Shown one piece after another: positions 26,013 through 37,883 of a stretch of 64,000 nt of DNA. Location: NCBI GenBank assembly GCA_963971225.1, contig OZ020267.1, forward strand, positions 96,275,648 to 96,339,647, written 5' to 3'. The position numbers and the translations under genes are program-made. Positions within the stretch are counted from its first letter, which is position 1. Each line of letters begins with the position of its first letter. The stretch comes from Melieria omissa (Eukaryota; Arthropoda; Insecta; Diptera; Ulidiidae). Under the pieces are notes generated by a model. That model ran no database searches. It was not told the DNA's origin and was given only the letters and a program-made list of their open reading frames with translations.

Positions 26013-27515
26013 TTTTGTATTATCCCTTTTCGGCTGTTAACTACGCTACGAGCATTTTCCGTGGTTTTCGGAGTCGATCAAACATTAAAAGGTCGCTGAG
26101 GGCTTACTCACAAATTTCTTCGCGAACATACCTTTTTCTTTCAAAAAAACCATAAGTTAGTAGATAGGTTTCTTTCGATTTTTATTTTTCAAAGTTTCGA
26201 TATTAAATTACATTTTTACAAAGTGCTTGAGTTGTTTTCAATTATCTTTTACTAATCTCAAATATAGATAGCAAACTATGACTAACGAAATAGCGCTGAC
26301 AAGGACCTAATACGAGTAGAGCGACAATACATTATAAGGAAAACTAAACTCGCCCCTAAGTTTAACAGTTGGTAAAAAACACTGTTTTGTATTTTTTAAT
26401 TTTAATTTTAATTTTTATACTTTATAATTTTATTTTAAGTGAATTATTTTTGTTTTCAATCTTTAAATAATATATTATTAAAATAAAATATTATATTTCT
26501 ATATATTATATAATTTTTATTATTTATTTAATTTGAGTTTTTATATATTTAAATTTGTATTAATTTACTTTTAATTTAATTTTAATTACTTAATACGTTA
26601 TTATAGTTTAAATTATGCAGTGTATAAAATAACTTATATGAATTCTAAATCATTATTAGTTTAGCTATAAAAAATACGAAAAAAAATTGCAAATGCAAAA
26701 CTTTAATGACTTTTTAAGTATTTTAATTTGTTGTAAATTAATTAATTTATGTTTCTTTCAAGTGTTTAATACATACTTGTAATTATTTATTACTCGTTGT
26801 TATTTTTTTTCTATTTTTTTATGTTCTTGATACACAAAAAATATTAAAAATATTGTTGCTGACATTGTGAGAAAGCTTTCTTACAAATTCTCTGGTGGAA
26901 GCGAAAACCTCACCGTCCCATCACTTAAATTTATTTTTTGATAATTCAACTATTAGTTAACATAGTATTTACTGCCGCCATTATGTCTACCAAGTGTAAC
27001 CCCCTCTCCCCTATAGTGAATTTCGTATGCTGCGTAAATGTATTTACTAACTGCTGCTCACTGTCTTAGCTTCGCAGATTCTCACTAGTTTTTCGAAAAT
27101 TTTAAAAATGTACACACCCCAACCACTAAATACAAAATCAATTTTCTAACCTTAAACATTTCAAACGTTAGTTTAAAGCATAAAAGTAGCTGTCATTCTA
27201 GAATTGTCAACTTCAATATGCGGTAATTAATTTTGTTTTTTTGCTTTTGACAACTATAGAACAAACTTGCTCCAGATTCGTTAAGGAAATTTCTTAATGC
27301 TGCAATAAAAAATTCAAAACTAAAAATTAAAACTTCCTTTCATAAAAACAAACATAAAAAATTTCGCCATCCAAAACGGCTCATTTAAATAATCAGCAAC
27401 TGCAAATCTTTGCAACGATGTCTTCATTCATTTCGGCATTTCCTTAGTTTCCAGCTCGTTTTCCCATTTCTTAATGTTCGCGCTGCCATTCGGCGTGCGC
27501 CAACAATGCTTAATT
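26013..27515. other. Very AT-rich stretch downstream of the membrane-protein gene
   Basis: Nothing protein-like. About 26390-26860 is extremely AT-rich. The part next to 27515 is expected to hold the 3' UTR of the minus-strand gene. Confidence 0.5.
26930..26935 (-). terminator. Candidate poly(A) signal for the minus-strand gene
   Basis: AATAAA on the minus strand, about 580 bases beyond the stop codon at 27516. It is the nearest canonical hexamer I found on that strand, but the surroundings are AT-rich so chance occurrence is likely. Confidence 0.25.
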
Positions 27516-30500
27516 CTATTTCACCGTCACCTTAATGCCACCCTTGACCACCGCTTCCGCCGGCGGAAGTCGCCGACCCTGACTCACATTCTGCTTTCGC
27601 GTTATGCTGGCCACCTTGGCGCCCAGGCCGCCGCTTACGGCGCCACCCACACTGCCCGCCACCACGCTGGCCGCCACTGGCGTCGCTGCACCATGGCTGC
27701 GAGCCATTTCCTCCTCGTACACTGCCGCGGCCGAGCCCTGCGGCAAAGCCGGTGCCGCGGCCACGGCCGTTGCAGGCGCCGAGCGATGCGGGTAGGTGCG
27801 TATGCCCGAGTTGGAGCGCACCGGCATCAAGGTGACCAGCTGCGGTGCCGTCTCAGTGGTGGTGTCGGCCGCAAATTGTGATGACTTCAACATTTCCTCG
27901 TACTTATTGGGGTCGATGACCTCCACCTCGGCCTCGCCGACAACGGGTATGGCGGCGCCGATGCCCTCCGACGAGGAATCCTCCATGAAGCTGGACATGG
28001 GCTTGATGAATGGCTCGCGCCGCTGCAGCGGAAGTTCGACGAAATGCTTTGTGGTGGGTGTCGGTGTGGTTGTGGTTGTCGGTGCTGGCGTGGGCATTGT
28101 TGGCGGCGTGGTGATGGTTGTTGTTGTACGTCTAATAATGGGGCTGGTGTAGGGCGCTGCGGTTGTACTGGTTGTGCGGCTGGTGGTTGTGGCTGTTGGC
28201 CGTGTCTTTGCTACTGTAGGAGTTGTTGTTGTGGTTGCGGTGAATGCAGGCAACGCTGTGGTGTTTGGTGTCGGATGCGGCCTGGTGCGCGTCTCGTTGC
28301 GCTGCGTGTGTTTCATTTTGTTCTGCGAGAACGGCGGCACCTTTGTGGGCACTACGGGCGTGATGCCCAGCTTCGAGGCGAGCGTGTCGAAGATGAGCGA
28401 TATGTCCTGAATGTTGGTGGCGTTGTTGATTCGCGTCTTGATGTCATTCAGCGTGAAGTTCTCCTCCGTGTTGCCCACGTCCTCGGAGATCCAGGCTTGC
28501 AGCGTTTTGTTGAAAACTTTGCGCATGTTGCCGGTGTGACCGAAATTGTTGGTGGACGAGCTGTTGACGAACTCCCACTTCGAGTGCGAGGGAAAGAGGC
28601 TCGAGTCGTCGAGAATGGTGGGCGGCTTGTTGTTGTGATTGTAAGTGGGTCGTATGCGATTGCGCTTGGTAGTCGAGCCGACTCTGCTGCTAGTTGTGGT
28701 GGACAGAGTAGGCAGCGCGCTGGTGGTAGTGGTGGTGGGTGCAATTGTGGTAGTGGTGGTGGTAGGAGTAATTGTGGTGGTGGTTGTGGTGGAAATAACT
28801 TTACTTTCTACTTTTTTGCTCTCATTGCTGGCCTGATTGCGTTGCAGAATGAGGTCCTTAAGATTCATGAAATTCGGCTTGACGGTGGTGGTCTCTGGTA
28901 CGTCGTCCACCTCCTCCACCCAGCGCACCGTCTGCTGTTCCTCGTTCACCTCCGGCTCGGGCTCGATTCGCGACTGTATCGGCTCCGGTGTGGTCGCATT
29001 GCGCATTTCCTCCTTCGGCAAATTCAACAGTCCCATGAAAAACTCGCCAATGGTGTCCGCCAGCTCAGAGTTTGCACTCGACTCCACACGATTAATGTTG
29101 GGCTCCGATTTCGGTTTTTGGGTGCTGGCTATAACCTGCTTAACTATGTCCAAATTGAGCAAGCTAGGCCTTGCAGTGGTCGTGGTGCTTGTTGTTGTGG
29201 TGGTGTTCTTCTTCACCTTCGGCTCCAACACTGTCTCGCCGCTAAGCTCGTGCTTCTTCACTATAACGCCGCCACCCAAGTGCTCGAATTTCTCATTGCT
29301 GGCTGCATCCACTTGCAGATGTAGCTTGTCGTTGGAGCCCATGGTCGGTATGAGCGGCCTGAACGGTGGTACCACCACATCGTCTATGAGCGGCACTGGC
29401 AGTGGGTGCGGTTGCACGTGCGCGCCTGCACCGAGACGCTCGATGTCGTCAGTGCCCGGCATAAAGACCGGATTGCCGAAACTGTGGTAGAACATCATGT
29501 CCTCCGGATTGGTGACGCCTTCACTCTGGTCGGGCTTACGCAGGGCCGTACCAAAGAAGCCCGGCGCATAGGGGTTGAAGGCTGGCGGCGGTGTGGGCGG
29601 CACAGGATGTTCCGGTATGAAGGGCAGCTCTATCTCGTCGATGCGGCGCTGAGGCACGTCCTGCTGATAGACTGGTGCTGGTGGCAACACGGCTGGCGGT
29701 TTGCCACCTACGGCCAGGGTTTTGGTAGGAAAAGCGGGTGGAGGACCGGGTATCAGTTCGGGCACCTCGCGATGTATGGGCTTCCAAGGCGCAGTGTCGA
29801 GCACCGGTAAAGAAGTGAACAAGTTGCTGTCCAGCTTGGGCACCGCGAGTGTGGTTGCTGGTGTGGCCATGGTGGGCAAACTGAAGTGGTTGAGAAAACC
29901 CGGAGTGGCAGGTGTGGAATGTGATATGAGCTCAAAGGTGGTGGCGCTCGAGGTAGAGGTAGGACGCGCAGTTGTCGTGGTGCTGGTGGTCGGGATGGGC
30001 GTGGTGGTGGTGGTGGTTGTAGTGGAGCTGGTAGTGGTTGTTTTAGTAGGCGCTGGAGGTGGTGGTGTTGGCGGCGTGGTTGTTGTTGTTGTTGTTGTAG
30101 TACTAGTGCTAGTAGTGGTTGTTGTTGTGCTGCTGGTTGAAGTGCTGCTGCTTCTGGTGCTGCTTGGTTGCTGTTGTGGTATGATGGTGGTCAGCTTCTC
30201 AATTGAGGGTTTTTTCGGTTTGACGCGCAACGAAAACGGTGTGACTGCCTTGGGCGGCAGACTGGTGTACGCCTTGGTGGGTGCGACCTTCTTGCGCGAG
30301 ATGTCGGCGTCGGTTTTTGTTATCTCGAAGGATCCCTCGAAGGAACCTTGTATAACGGGCGCATTCTCCACATCCACATCGGGCTCATCGTCCACGGAGT
30401 GAGAAATGCGCGGCGTGGTGCGCGGCCGCACCGTAGTGGGCACTTTGGACAACAACGGTGGCGAGCCGGGCTTTTTCATGAGACGCTTCTCCAGTTGCGT

Positions 30501-30521
30501 TTGGCTAGTGGTCACCGATTG
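27516..30521 (-). CDS. Terminal exon of SEA mucin-like protein: Thr/Pro-rich ectodomain
   Basis: The acceptor TTTTTCATAG precedes 30521 and the frame runs 3006 nt to a TAA at 27516-27518. The exon is dominated by poly-Thr blocks with Ser, Pro and Ala (main blocks about 29960-30180, 29170-29210, 28650-28800, 28050-28250), the composition of heavily O-glycosylated mucin regions. Between them lie less repetitive segments that may fold, such as ELADTIGEFFMGLLNLPKEE (about 29000-29080) and TLNDIKTRINNATNIQDISL (about 28380-28460). The reverse strand is open over long stretches as a by-product of this codon composition. Confidence 0.85.
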   Translation of the reverse strand, partial: QSVTTSQTQLEKRLMKKPGSPPLLSKVPTTVRPRTTPRISHSVDDEPDVDVENAPVIQGSFEGSFEITKTDADISRKKVAPTKAYTSLPPKAVTPFSLRVKPKKPSIEKLTTIIPQQQPSSTRSSSTSTSSTTTTTTSTSTTTTTTTTTPPTPPPPAPTKTTTTSSTTTTTTTTPIPTTSTTTTARPTSTSSATTFELISHSTPATPGFLNHFSLPTMATPATTLAVPKLDSNLFTSLPVLDTAPWKPIHREVPELIPGPPPAFPTKTLAVGGKPPAVLPPAPVYQQDVPQRRIDEIELPFIPEHPVPPTPPPAFNPYAPGFFGTALRKPDQSEGVTNPEDMMFYHSFGNPVFMPGTDDIERLGAGAHVQPHPLPVPLIDDVVVPPFRPLIPTMGSNDKLHLQVDAASNEKFEHLGGGVIVKKHELSGETVLEPKVKKNTTTTTSTTTTARPSLLNLDIVKQVIASTQKPKSEPNINRVESSANSELADTIGEFFMGLLNLPKEEMRNATTPEPIQSRIEPEPEVNEEQQTVRWVEEVDDVPETTTVKPNFMNLKDLILQRNQASNESKKVESKVISTTTTTTITPTTTTTTIAPTTTTTSALPTLSTTTSSRVGSTTKRNRIRPTYNHNNKPPTILDDSSLFPSHSKWEFVNSSSTNNFGHTGNMRKVFNKTLQAWISEDVGNTEENFTLNDIKTRINNATNIQDISLIFDTLASKLGITPVVPTKVPPFSQNKMKHTQRNETRTRPHPTPNTTALPAFTATTTTTPTVAKTRPTATTTSRTTSTTAAPYTSPIIRRTTTTITTPPTMPTPAPTTTTTPTPTTKHFVELPLQRREPFIKPMSSFMEDSSSEGIGAAIPVVGEAEVEVIDPNKYEEMLKSSQFAADTTTETAPQLVTLMPVRSNSGIRTYPHRSAPATAVAAAPALPQGSAAAVYEEEMARSHGAATPVAASVVAGSVGGAVSGGLGAKVASITRKQNVSQGRRLPPAEAVVKGGIKVTVK

Positions 30522-31433
30522 CTATGAAAAAAAAACCATTAGTAGATCATTTTTATTGTTAAGCAGTGCGTTGTACAACTTACCGCCTCTTTGAGTAATG
30601 AAGCCGAACGCACCACCTGCTCGTCCAGTATGCGTTTGATCTCCACCGACTCGGGATCTATGCGCAGCGAACGATACAATGACTTTACCGCAGTGGTCTC
30701 CAGAAATAGCGATTCCTTGATGTACTCCTCAACGCTGTGAATGTTTCTGGCAATAGATCGAATAAAAAATTAAGCATTATAGCCTTTGCGAAGTTTGGCT
30801 TCTTGCTGGACTTACTGTGGCAATTTTCGCACGTCCAGGAATGTTCTAAAGAAAACCTTGATCAGTGGACCCTCGCCAAAGCCCCAAATGTCCACACGCA
30901 TGGGCTGCAGACCATTGTCGCTCAGCGCGCGCTCCACAAAGCGTTTGTAGTACTCAATCTTCTGCTTGTAGGTGGTGGTGTGGTTGTACTTCAGTCCCGT
31001 CGAATAGAGGTCGCCCTTCGCTATGCGAAACGAGCCCTCGAAGCCGAGCACAGCTGGGTAACATAGAGTAGAGTTATTATTATCGGTTGTAATGTGGAAA
31101 TAGTCATGAGTACATACGATCCTCCATATTTGCTTTGATGGAGCTGAAATAGAAGGCCAAGCCCGCTATGGAGATGACTGCCAGTAGTACAATGAACACG
31201 GCAGTGGTGAGTATGATGGAAAAGGAGCGAGGCTTCTGGTAGTGCGTGTGTGTTTTCGCAGAGAATGTGGACGGTGCTACGTTCCGGCCGTCGCGCCATA
31301 TGCCCCACGCATTGTAGCTGTACTGGCTGTTCAGGCTGTGCTCGTTCGTGTACGAGGGCTGCTTGTTCATGTGATAATAGGCGCCGAGCGTGGAACGGCG
31401 GCCCAGTGTGTTCTGGTAGGTGTAGTCGTTGGA
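27516..31433 (-). CDS. SEA-domain, mucin-like single-pass membrane protein (5' exon(s) missing)
   Basis: Four exons (31118-31433, 30816-31053, 30584-30746, 27516-30521) join in frame into about 1240 residues, 5'-incomplete. Counting from the first visible residue: a polar Tyr/Asn-rich tail at 1-68; a membrane helix at about 71-96 (FSIILTTAVFIVLLAVISIA and onward); a SEA domain at about 107-225; then a long Thr/Pro/Ser-rich ectodomain. The positive KPRS before the helix and the N-glycosylation sequon NHTT in the SEA domain favour type II topology, C-terminus outside. SEA domains are found in mucins and cell-surface proteins. The sequence ends in VKGGIKVTVK and a TAA stop. I do not recognise the orthologue; a role at the cell surface or apical matrix is inference. 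Confidence 0.85.
30584..30746 (-). CDS. Exon of SEA mucin-like protein: end of SEA domain
   Basis: The acceptor TTGCCAG precedes 30746 and the donor GTAAGT follows 30584; 163 nt. It encodes NIHSVEEYIKESLFLETTAV and SLRIDPESVEIKRIL, the last helix and strand of the SEA fold. It leaves phase 0 for the next exon. Confidence 0.85.
30816..31053 (-). CDS. Exon of SEA mucin-like protein: first part of SEA domain
   Basis: The acceptor TTACCCAG precedes 31053 and the donor GTAAGT follows 30816; length 238 nt. It contains VLGFEGSFRIAKGDLYSTGL, the sequon NHTT, the helix KIEYYKRFVERAL and the strand GPLIKVFFRTFLDVRKLP. At the position where cleaving SEA domains have the G-SVVV site this protein reads GEGPLIKVFF, so autoproteolysis looks unlikely. 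Confidence 0.85.
31118..31433 (-). CDS. Exon of SEA mucin-like protein: cytoplasmic tail and membrane helix
   Basis: The acceptor CTTTTGCAG precedes the first base at 31433 and the donor GTATGT follows 31118. The exon is 316 nt, 105 codons plus one base. It starts in phase without its own ATG: the only upstream candidate in frame is a TTG inside the acceptor, so at least one more 5' exon must exist to the right. It encodes SNDYTYQNTLGRRSTLGAYY and onward, then the hydrophobic helix, and ends in KANMED. Confidence 0.85.
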
Positions 31434-33639
31434 CTGCAAAAGAGTTGAACAACAAAAATATTAAGGAAAAATTTTACTGATTTTCTAAAAATAAACTATA
31501 ATAGATTTCTTCTGTAAACTTTTGAACAATCAACATCGACCAAACATTTGATTGGACAGTGTAATAAATATAACCCAGCATGTCAGCATTACATCCAAGT
31601 CGACATTGAAGTTAATATCTTAAAATTGATTGGAATAGCAACAGCCAATTTGTAATCTGATACGATCTTCCCCAGCGCCAAACAGCAACACCGGCCTATG
31701 CAACACATGCCAACACAACGCCAAACGGCTGATTAACAATTAACCAGTTTTTGTCGACAGCTACGCTGCTTTACATACTCAACGTAGTCGCAATCGACAG
31801 CGTCAAATTGGCAGATTGCAATTATAGAAATCTACTTGCTGGCAGGGAGGCGCTGGTCGATTGCTTTGCACGACCAAAATAGAGTCGGGCAGCCAGCCGG
31901 CTGTCAATTCTCGAGAAATTGAATGGGCCGTCCCCAGTGGCTGCGCAAGAAGGCTGCCATTGAACTGGCTCAATGCCAGACGCGAACGTGTTTGTGCGAG
32001 GATAATTTGCGAATTGCAACAACAACAACTTCTACTAACTACTAAGTATCACTTCCTGCCGTTAACGGAATTTAATACTTGGACAATACTCAGAATCCGG
32101 CAAGCATTTTCTCGCTGGCTCCCCTTACCCAAGCCAACCTATAAGTGTGTGTTTGTAGATCAGCTGATTGCTGTTAATGGCTTCCTTTTCGTTGGCGAGC
32201 GCAAGCAATTTCGCCTCTTCAGACTCTATCAACGTTGCAATTAAAAAGCACTGCAGCCTTGGCGTCGTTGCAATTCATTTGCCGCATTACTTAATTGTGC
32301 AACACGTGCAACATGCGGCAGCACATACGACGCGCTTAGCACGTCAGCCGTCAATTTCGATTCTGAACGAACGCAGCTTCTCAGTGCTGGCAGCTCTTCG
32401 CCGGCGCTCTTACGTGTCTTTGCTGTTTGCGGTTTTGTTTTCGAATGTTTCTCTGCATGTGTCCTCACACTTTTAGTTCAACGAACTGTGTGCAGCGTCT
32501 ACCGATTAAACTGTCTGTCTGTCTATCTGTCTGTCGATGTTTCTGCGCGTACGTCTGTCTCTCTATTTCAGCCAACTTTTTGTTTATACAACTAACCATC
32601 CAACCAACCAACCACCCAACTGTCTTTATGTCTTGCTGCCTGTCTATCTATCGGTTGGTTTGTCCATCGCCGCGCCGAACCACTGTTGCCACTCAGCCAT
32701 TGCTTGCTCGTTTGTCTGTCGTTGCTTGTGTCTGTTCGCTCTTCCATGTTCCAACTATCCAACCACGCCATGCCAGTTCTCAATGTAAACATCGACAGTT
32801 CTTTTGTAGCTGTCTGGCGCGCTACCACTGCTCGTTTTCCGTTTCTTTACATTGCTGTTACTGTCTTTGTTGTTGTTGTTTGCCGGTAATTGTGTTTAAC
32901 TGCCATCAACAAAATCCACAGCCAACTCGCTGTGTACGCAACTGCGTACTGTTTACTTCCAGACAAGTGGACAAGTGTCCCAACAATGCTTAGTCGACAG
33001 TGTGAATGCCTCAATGTTTTCTTTCGGAAAATCTTTAAAACAAATTTTCAGCACTATTTGGACTTTGATATGTCAAAAAGTTACATACTAAGATGCTGTA
33101 ATTAAAACTACAAATAGAAAAATATTTACAATTATTTGCATTGTTCAAGTTGAAGGGACAATATTTGAAAATTAATGAAACATTAACGAATTAACAAAAT
33201 CTTTAAAAATACGTTTTAGTATAATTTCATATTAAAAAAATCAAATACGTAGTAGAAACAGTTTTTTGTGGTTAAATAAATAAAAAATAAATAAAATGAT
33301 AACAATTGACTTTACTGATAAATTTATGGCCCAACTCTAATCAGCATCCAGTAAATACTGACAAATTCTCGGAACATCTGAAAATTTGTATCTACTTATA
33401 TAAAATTACAAAACTATATAACGATGAATGGAAGATCCATGTATGCAGTGTCCTTGTTCACACAGATTTTTGGAAGTATTTGCCTAGAGGGGACGAATGC
33501 AATTCCAGCACAAAGACCGGAAGCCATGAAAAGGAAACGGAAAGATCAGAATGCGCTGCCAACTCTATCTTATTCAGTATGAAGACTTCTCAATTGAAAT
33601 TCGTAAAGCATTGCCAAACTATATAAAAAGCCAGGCTGC
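31434..33639. other. Probable upstream intron of the minus-strand gene, non-coding
   Basis: No exon is recognisable. Short CTGT/TCTGTC runs occur near 32512-32535. This block must contain intron sequence of the SEA-domain gene, because the exon ending at 31433 has an acceptor and no start codon. Confidence 0.5.
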
Positions 33640-34060
33640 CTTCAAAAAAAAGTTCCACCCTGGGGGATCTGAGAGCAAAGTGCTGCATTTTTACAATGGC
33701 GATTGAGATGAGCCGTCTTTATCAAGAATTTTTCATCAAGAGCCCGAAGCGATTATCCACAAACTATTTGAAGTCGACATCATAATCCCCCAGAAGAGCT
33801 GTTATCTATAATCCTGCTGTACAGCCTGCCAGATGATTCCATGACATTTGTGTTGGCAATGCAATCTCGTGATGAACTTCCTTCATTAGATGCACTGAAA
33901 TGAAAGCTGATGGAGAAATTTAAGCGACACCCCTGAAGAGGAAGGAAGGAAGGAACGTAGCATTCAGCAACAATTCTGTGGTCAAAAACGATAAACACTA
34001 AAGTCGACTTAAGACATCATTGTGTTTAGGGTGCTAGCATGTTTCTTTAAAGCGCGGTGC
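33640..34060 (+). pseudogene. Decayed Ty1/copia-type gag fragment
   Basis: From about 33788 one frame reads PEELLSIILLYSLPDDSMTF then VLAMQSRDELPSLDALK, a stop, and KLMEKFKR. This matches the conserved core of copia-type Gag (LLxSLPxxYxxFxxAIExRDELPSxxxLKxKLxEE). Upstream KLFEVDI resembles the preceding helix in another frame. The stops at about 33901 and 33933 and the frame breaks mark a dead fragment. No LTRs were found beside it. Confidence 0.65.
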
Positions 34061-37000
34061 TCAAAATAGTACTTATGGAATTAAGCGATTATTGCTTTGA
34101 CAACAGAATTCCAAATTCCTAATAGAAACAATCAGGAAACAGGGGCCAGGAGAAGGCTGAGTGTCAACTTAGATTGAACGCAATCTGAGACTTAGCCCTG
34201 AACGACCCACAACACCATCACTTTTGCTAAAATGATTACTGATTTGAAAGGGATCCCCTGAAAACCTGCTCCTCAAACACTTCCCTCTATATCCTTTTCT
34301 ATTACCTACATCACTGTGAAAATTTTCCAAACAAACCTTATTTACACACGTGTGCACCACACTTTATATGTGTGTGTGTTTTTTTGTTTTTGTTGTTTCC
34401 ATTCAAGCACTTTCATATTTTCAATTTTCCAACTCTGTCGGCAATCATTTGAGTCATCGCACCCACTCAGCAAACCAACTGGCAAGTTGGTCCATCGCCG
34501 CTTTTGGCATTTGTTGGCCACAATTCCTGGGCATTTGCTTTGTTTACTAAAGTCTAACGTCTATCGCCTGTTATTGTCGGTTGTGGTCTTTTGTCATTGT
34601 TTGTTTTGTTTGTCTGCTCGTCGTAGTCGTTCATTTCAACCCGCAGTGTGCTTCTCTCCGGCTCTTCATATCTTTGGTCTATTTGTTTGATTGTTTTTCG
34701 TTCAGTATCCGCACCTTTGCTTTCATTTGTGCGGATTTGGCTGTCTGGCGGATTGTTGGTATTGCTGCAAAGTCAGCATTTGTTGTTAGGTTTTTGTTGT
34801 TGCTATGTGGAAAGGATAATAGCTTTTCCGTTTTTTTTTTGTTATTTCCCCTCGAAGGTGCTGTGGTTGATGTTTTGCTATAAAACAATTTTCAAAACAA
34901 TGTGTCATCGATACTTTTGCTTGAGATTTCGTACAATGGTTGACATTAACGATTTGCTGTCATTAACAGAAAATAATACCCGGAATTCTCACTAAAGGAA
35001 AATCAAAATAATTATTACAAATTTTTTGATTAACGGAAAATTTTGGTCATATGGTACATACAATTTTTCGCTGAACTTTTACTAAAATTTATCTTAAAAT
35101 ACTGGACAGAGTTGTTAACTTTGTAAATGGCAAAATTAAACAAACTCGATAGTAAAAAAACGAATTTCCTAAAACACCAAAAGTTTGTTTGCATAAAAGT
35201 TTAAATAAGAACACATTTACATTTTATTCAGGAAGAGTGTTTTTGATGATGATTGACTTTTTAAATCTCAGACTCTTCTGCTAAGTCTGATAGCTACCAG
35301 CTGACCAGCCACGCCTTCCCTGCACATCAAAACATAAAATATATCCAATCTCCGGTGCTAAGTAAAAGAAAACGGCAACATGGCAACAATGCCAACATTA
35401 GTTTGGTCCAAACTAAAACTCACCACAGCGGCGTAACAGAGTGTGGTGTGTGGCTAAGAGCGCCGTGACATGATCGCCAAAGAGCGCACATTAAAGAGCT
35501 GATCACGCATAGCGCTTGGACAACAACAATGAAAACGAACTGAACTGCACCATGACCAACCACCCAATGTCATTAACCCCGCAATTCTATTGGTCGCTTT
35601 TTTTTTGTTATTGTTGCTTCTTTTGTTGTGCAGAACTAACACAAAACTGCGTTTGCGGTAATAGCCCAAAAAAAGGCAACAACAACAACTATGGACAAGT
35701 TGACGACCGCAGAATTTTAAATGCCAACGAAAGAACAAAGAAAGGTGACGTAGAGTATTTGCAAAATATACGGAAGAAAGAGAATATTAATTTTTTTAAG
35801 ACAATATTTGGCTGCTTTGTTTGTGTAATAAATGTTAATGAGCAGTACGCAGTGAGAATATGTGGCAAGGTGAGGATGCAAGGTGAGTTTGCATGGTGCA
35901 ATGTGAAGGGTCAACAGAGTTGTTGCAGTCACTGGTCGTCAACGGGCGAATGAATACTAAACCAGTAATTAAGTGTTACGTTAAGAAGTTCAATTAACAT
36001 TTTGTGACATTTCGACATGTGAAAAAAGTTTAACAAATTATTTTGTTTATTTTACAACATTTATTAGATTTTATTTATCAGGTTTTGAAATTTATTTTGT
36101 TCTAAATTTTTCTACTACGGATTCCCAGTTCAATTTTTGTCTTTATAAACACATATTTCCATTTCAATCTCATTTCTTATGGTTTAGAGTTTCAAAAGAA
36201 TAATTTTTCTTTTTCCTTAAATATTATAATTTTGGAACTGTTGCTTAAAAAAGGATGTTGCAGCTTTTTAATGTACACAAAGTATGTACATATCTAATCA
36301 AAAATACGCAGTTTTTTTCATTTACTGTTTTATATACAACTAAACTTTTTTATATAACGACTGCCACACTCACACAAATCATAAAAAATATACATAATAA
36401 TAAATGTATTTAAAATAACAAAAATGAGAATAAACGAAGCGAGATTTTGTTCACTGAGATGACACATATAGACTTATAGGCCAATACATTTTCTTTTAAT
36501 TATATTTTGTTATTTGCACTAAAAAGTAAACAAAAAATTTATAAAATTACAAAAAAAGTCTATCGACTAGAATATACCAATGTTCAAGTTGTTAACGACT
36601 TTCTCAAAATATTCCAACTCAATATCTCAACTTTAAGTACCTTAACCATTGTTCCGAAGACGATTATCTGAGTTGCGCTTAAGAAAATGAATTGAATCAA
36701 ACTGTTGCACAGTGATTCGTTCCATAGACAAAATTCAAAAAATGTACAGTTTCAAAATTAAACGATTTTGATGTCATTTGAAAGGTTGTAGGAAAATGAA
36801 TTGGTCCATGTGACTTCTTCCTTTAAATGTCTTATTAAATCATGTTTTAAGCTGTCCAGAGATTGTTAAACAAATTTATTCCATGATATCACAATCTGAT
36901 ATAATAAACAAATTTTTGTATAGTTGATTTTAATAACCGGAACACATTGAACACAACAGCAACAAAGCTACACAACTTTAACATGGCGTCAGCTTCAACC

Positions 37001-37883
37001 ATCGTAGTCGACTACTTGATCACAATGAAAGCGACAGCAAGTTAACCGCAGTCAATTTTTTTGTGCTCATAAATGAAAATTGAAGGGTTTTTGCGGGATT
37101 CCATTCATCTTAGTTGATCGTTCTTCAATCAAGTCAAAACAAAGAACAATGTGTAATAATTTTAAACGAGCCACTTGAATGCCATTCGAGTACTTCAGTA
37201 CATTCTAACAAATTTGTAATTGTTGTTCAAAACACAATAAAACACAACGCCATAAAAAATATCTGTTTTGAGGCACTAATGCCAATCGTTTTGCTTTGGT
37301 CGCCTACAAAATAGAATTAGTTCTGAGGTTGGGGACAGCCACAGCTGCGTTCATCGACGCCCAGCGGCTATGTTGGGTTGGCCATGTTTCCCGGCCAAAA
37401 ATGTGTTTGAAAAAAATAAAATATTGTAAAATAAATAAAAATAAACAGAAACATAAACATAAAATAAATTGTGGCTAGTTAAGAAAAAGAAGAAGAATCC
37501 CTTATTGCATTTTGATGTTTTCATTTCAAAAACTCTGGAAGGTCACAAGCACTTTCGCCACACAAGATGATACAAAAAAGTGTCACTGTCAAACAATCTG
37601 AATGAATTTGAATCTGAAACTAAATAATGTATAAATAACAAAAATCCATTCAATATGTTGTGCGATTTACTACTGACAACTTTTAAAGAAGCCCGTATTT
37701 TTGCCCCTCAAATTTATTACATAATATAACCATTTCGCCCATTTGCCACTATGAAATAGAAATATTGCTTTGTTGATATTTTTATCAAAATTATATTTTT
37801 TATTTTATTATTTTATTTTAATATACATATATTTATATATTTTTTTTATTCTATAATTATTTTTTATGTTTATCAAAATTATA
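34061..37883. other. Non-coding stretch
   Basis: No gene is supported. Low-complexity T/G-rich DNA near 34370-34880 and very AT-rich DNA at 36000-36600 and 37770-37870. Nothing with repeat boundaries was seen. Confidence 0.45.

Noticed and set aside
28044..29324. 426-codon plus-strand open frame, Cys/Gly/Arg-rich
   Set aside because: It is antisense to the Thr/Pro-rich exon of the SEA gene. Repeated ACC/CCA codons leave the other strand free of stops, and the composition has no domain features.
29701..30402. Plus-strand Val-rich open frame
   Set aside because: It is the antisense of poly-Thr codons in the same exon; the valine runs mirror the threonine runs.
32512..32660. Possible CRISPR-like or regulatory tandem array of TCTGTC/CCAACCAACC motifs
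   Set aside because: Simple degenerate microsatellite runs with no spacer structure.
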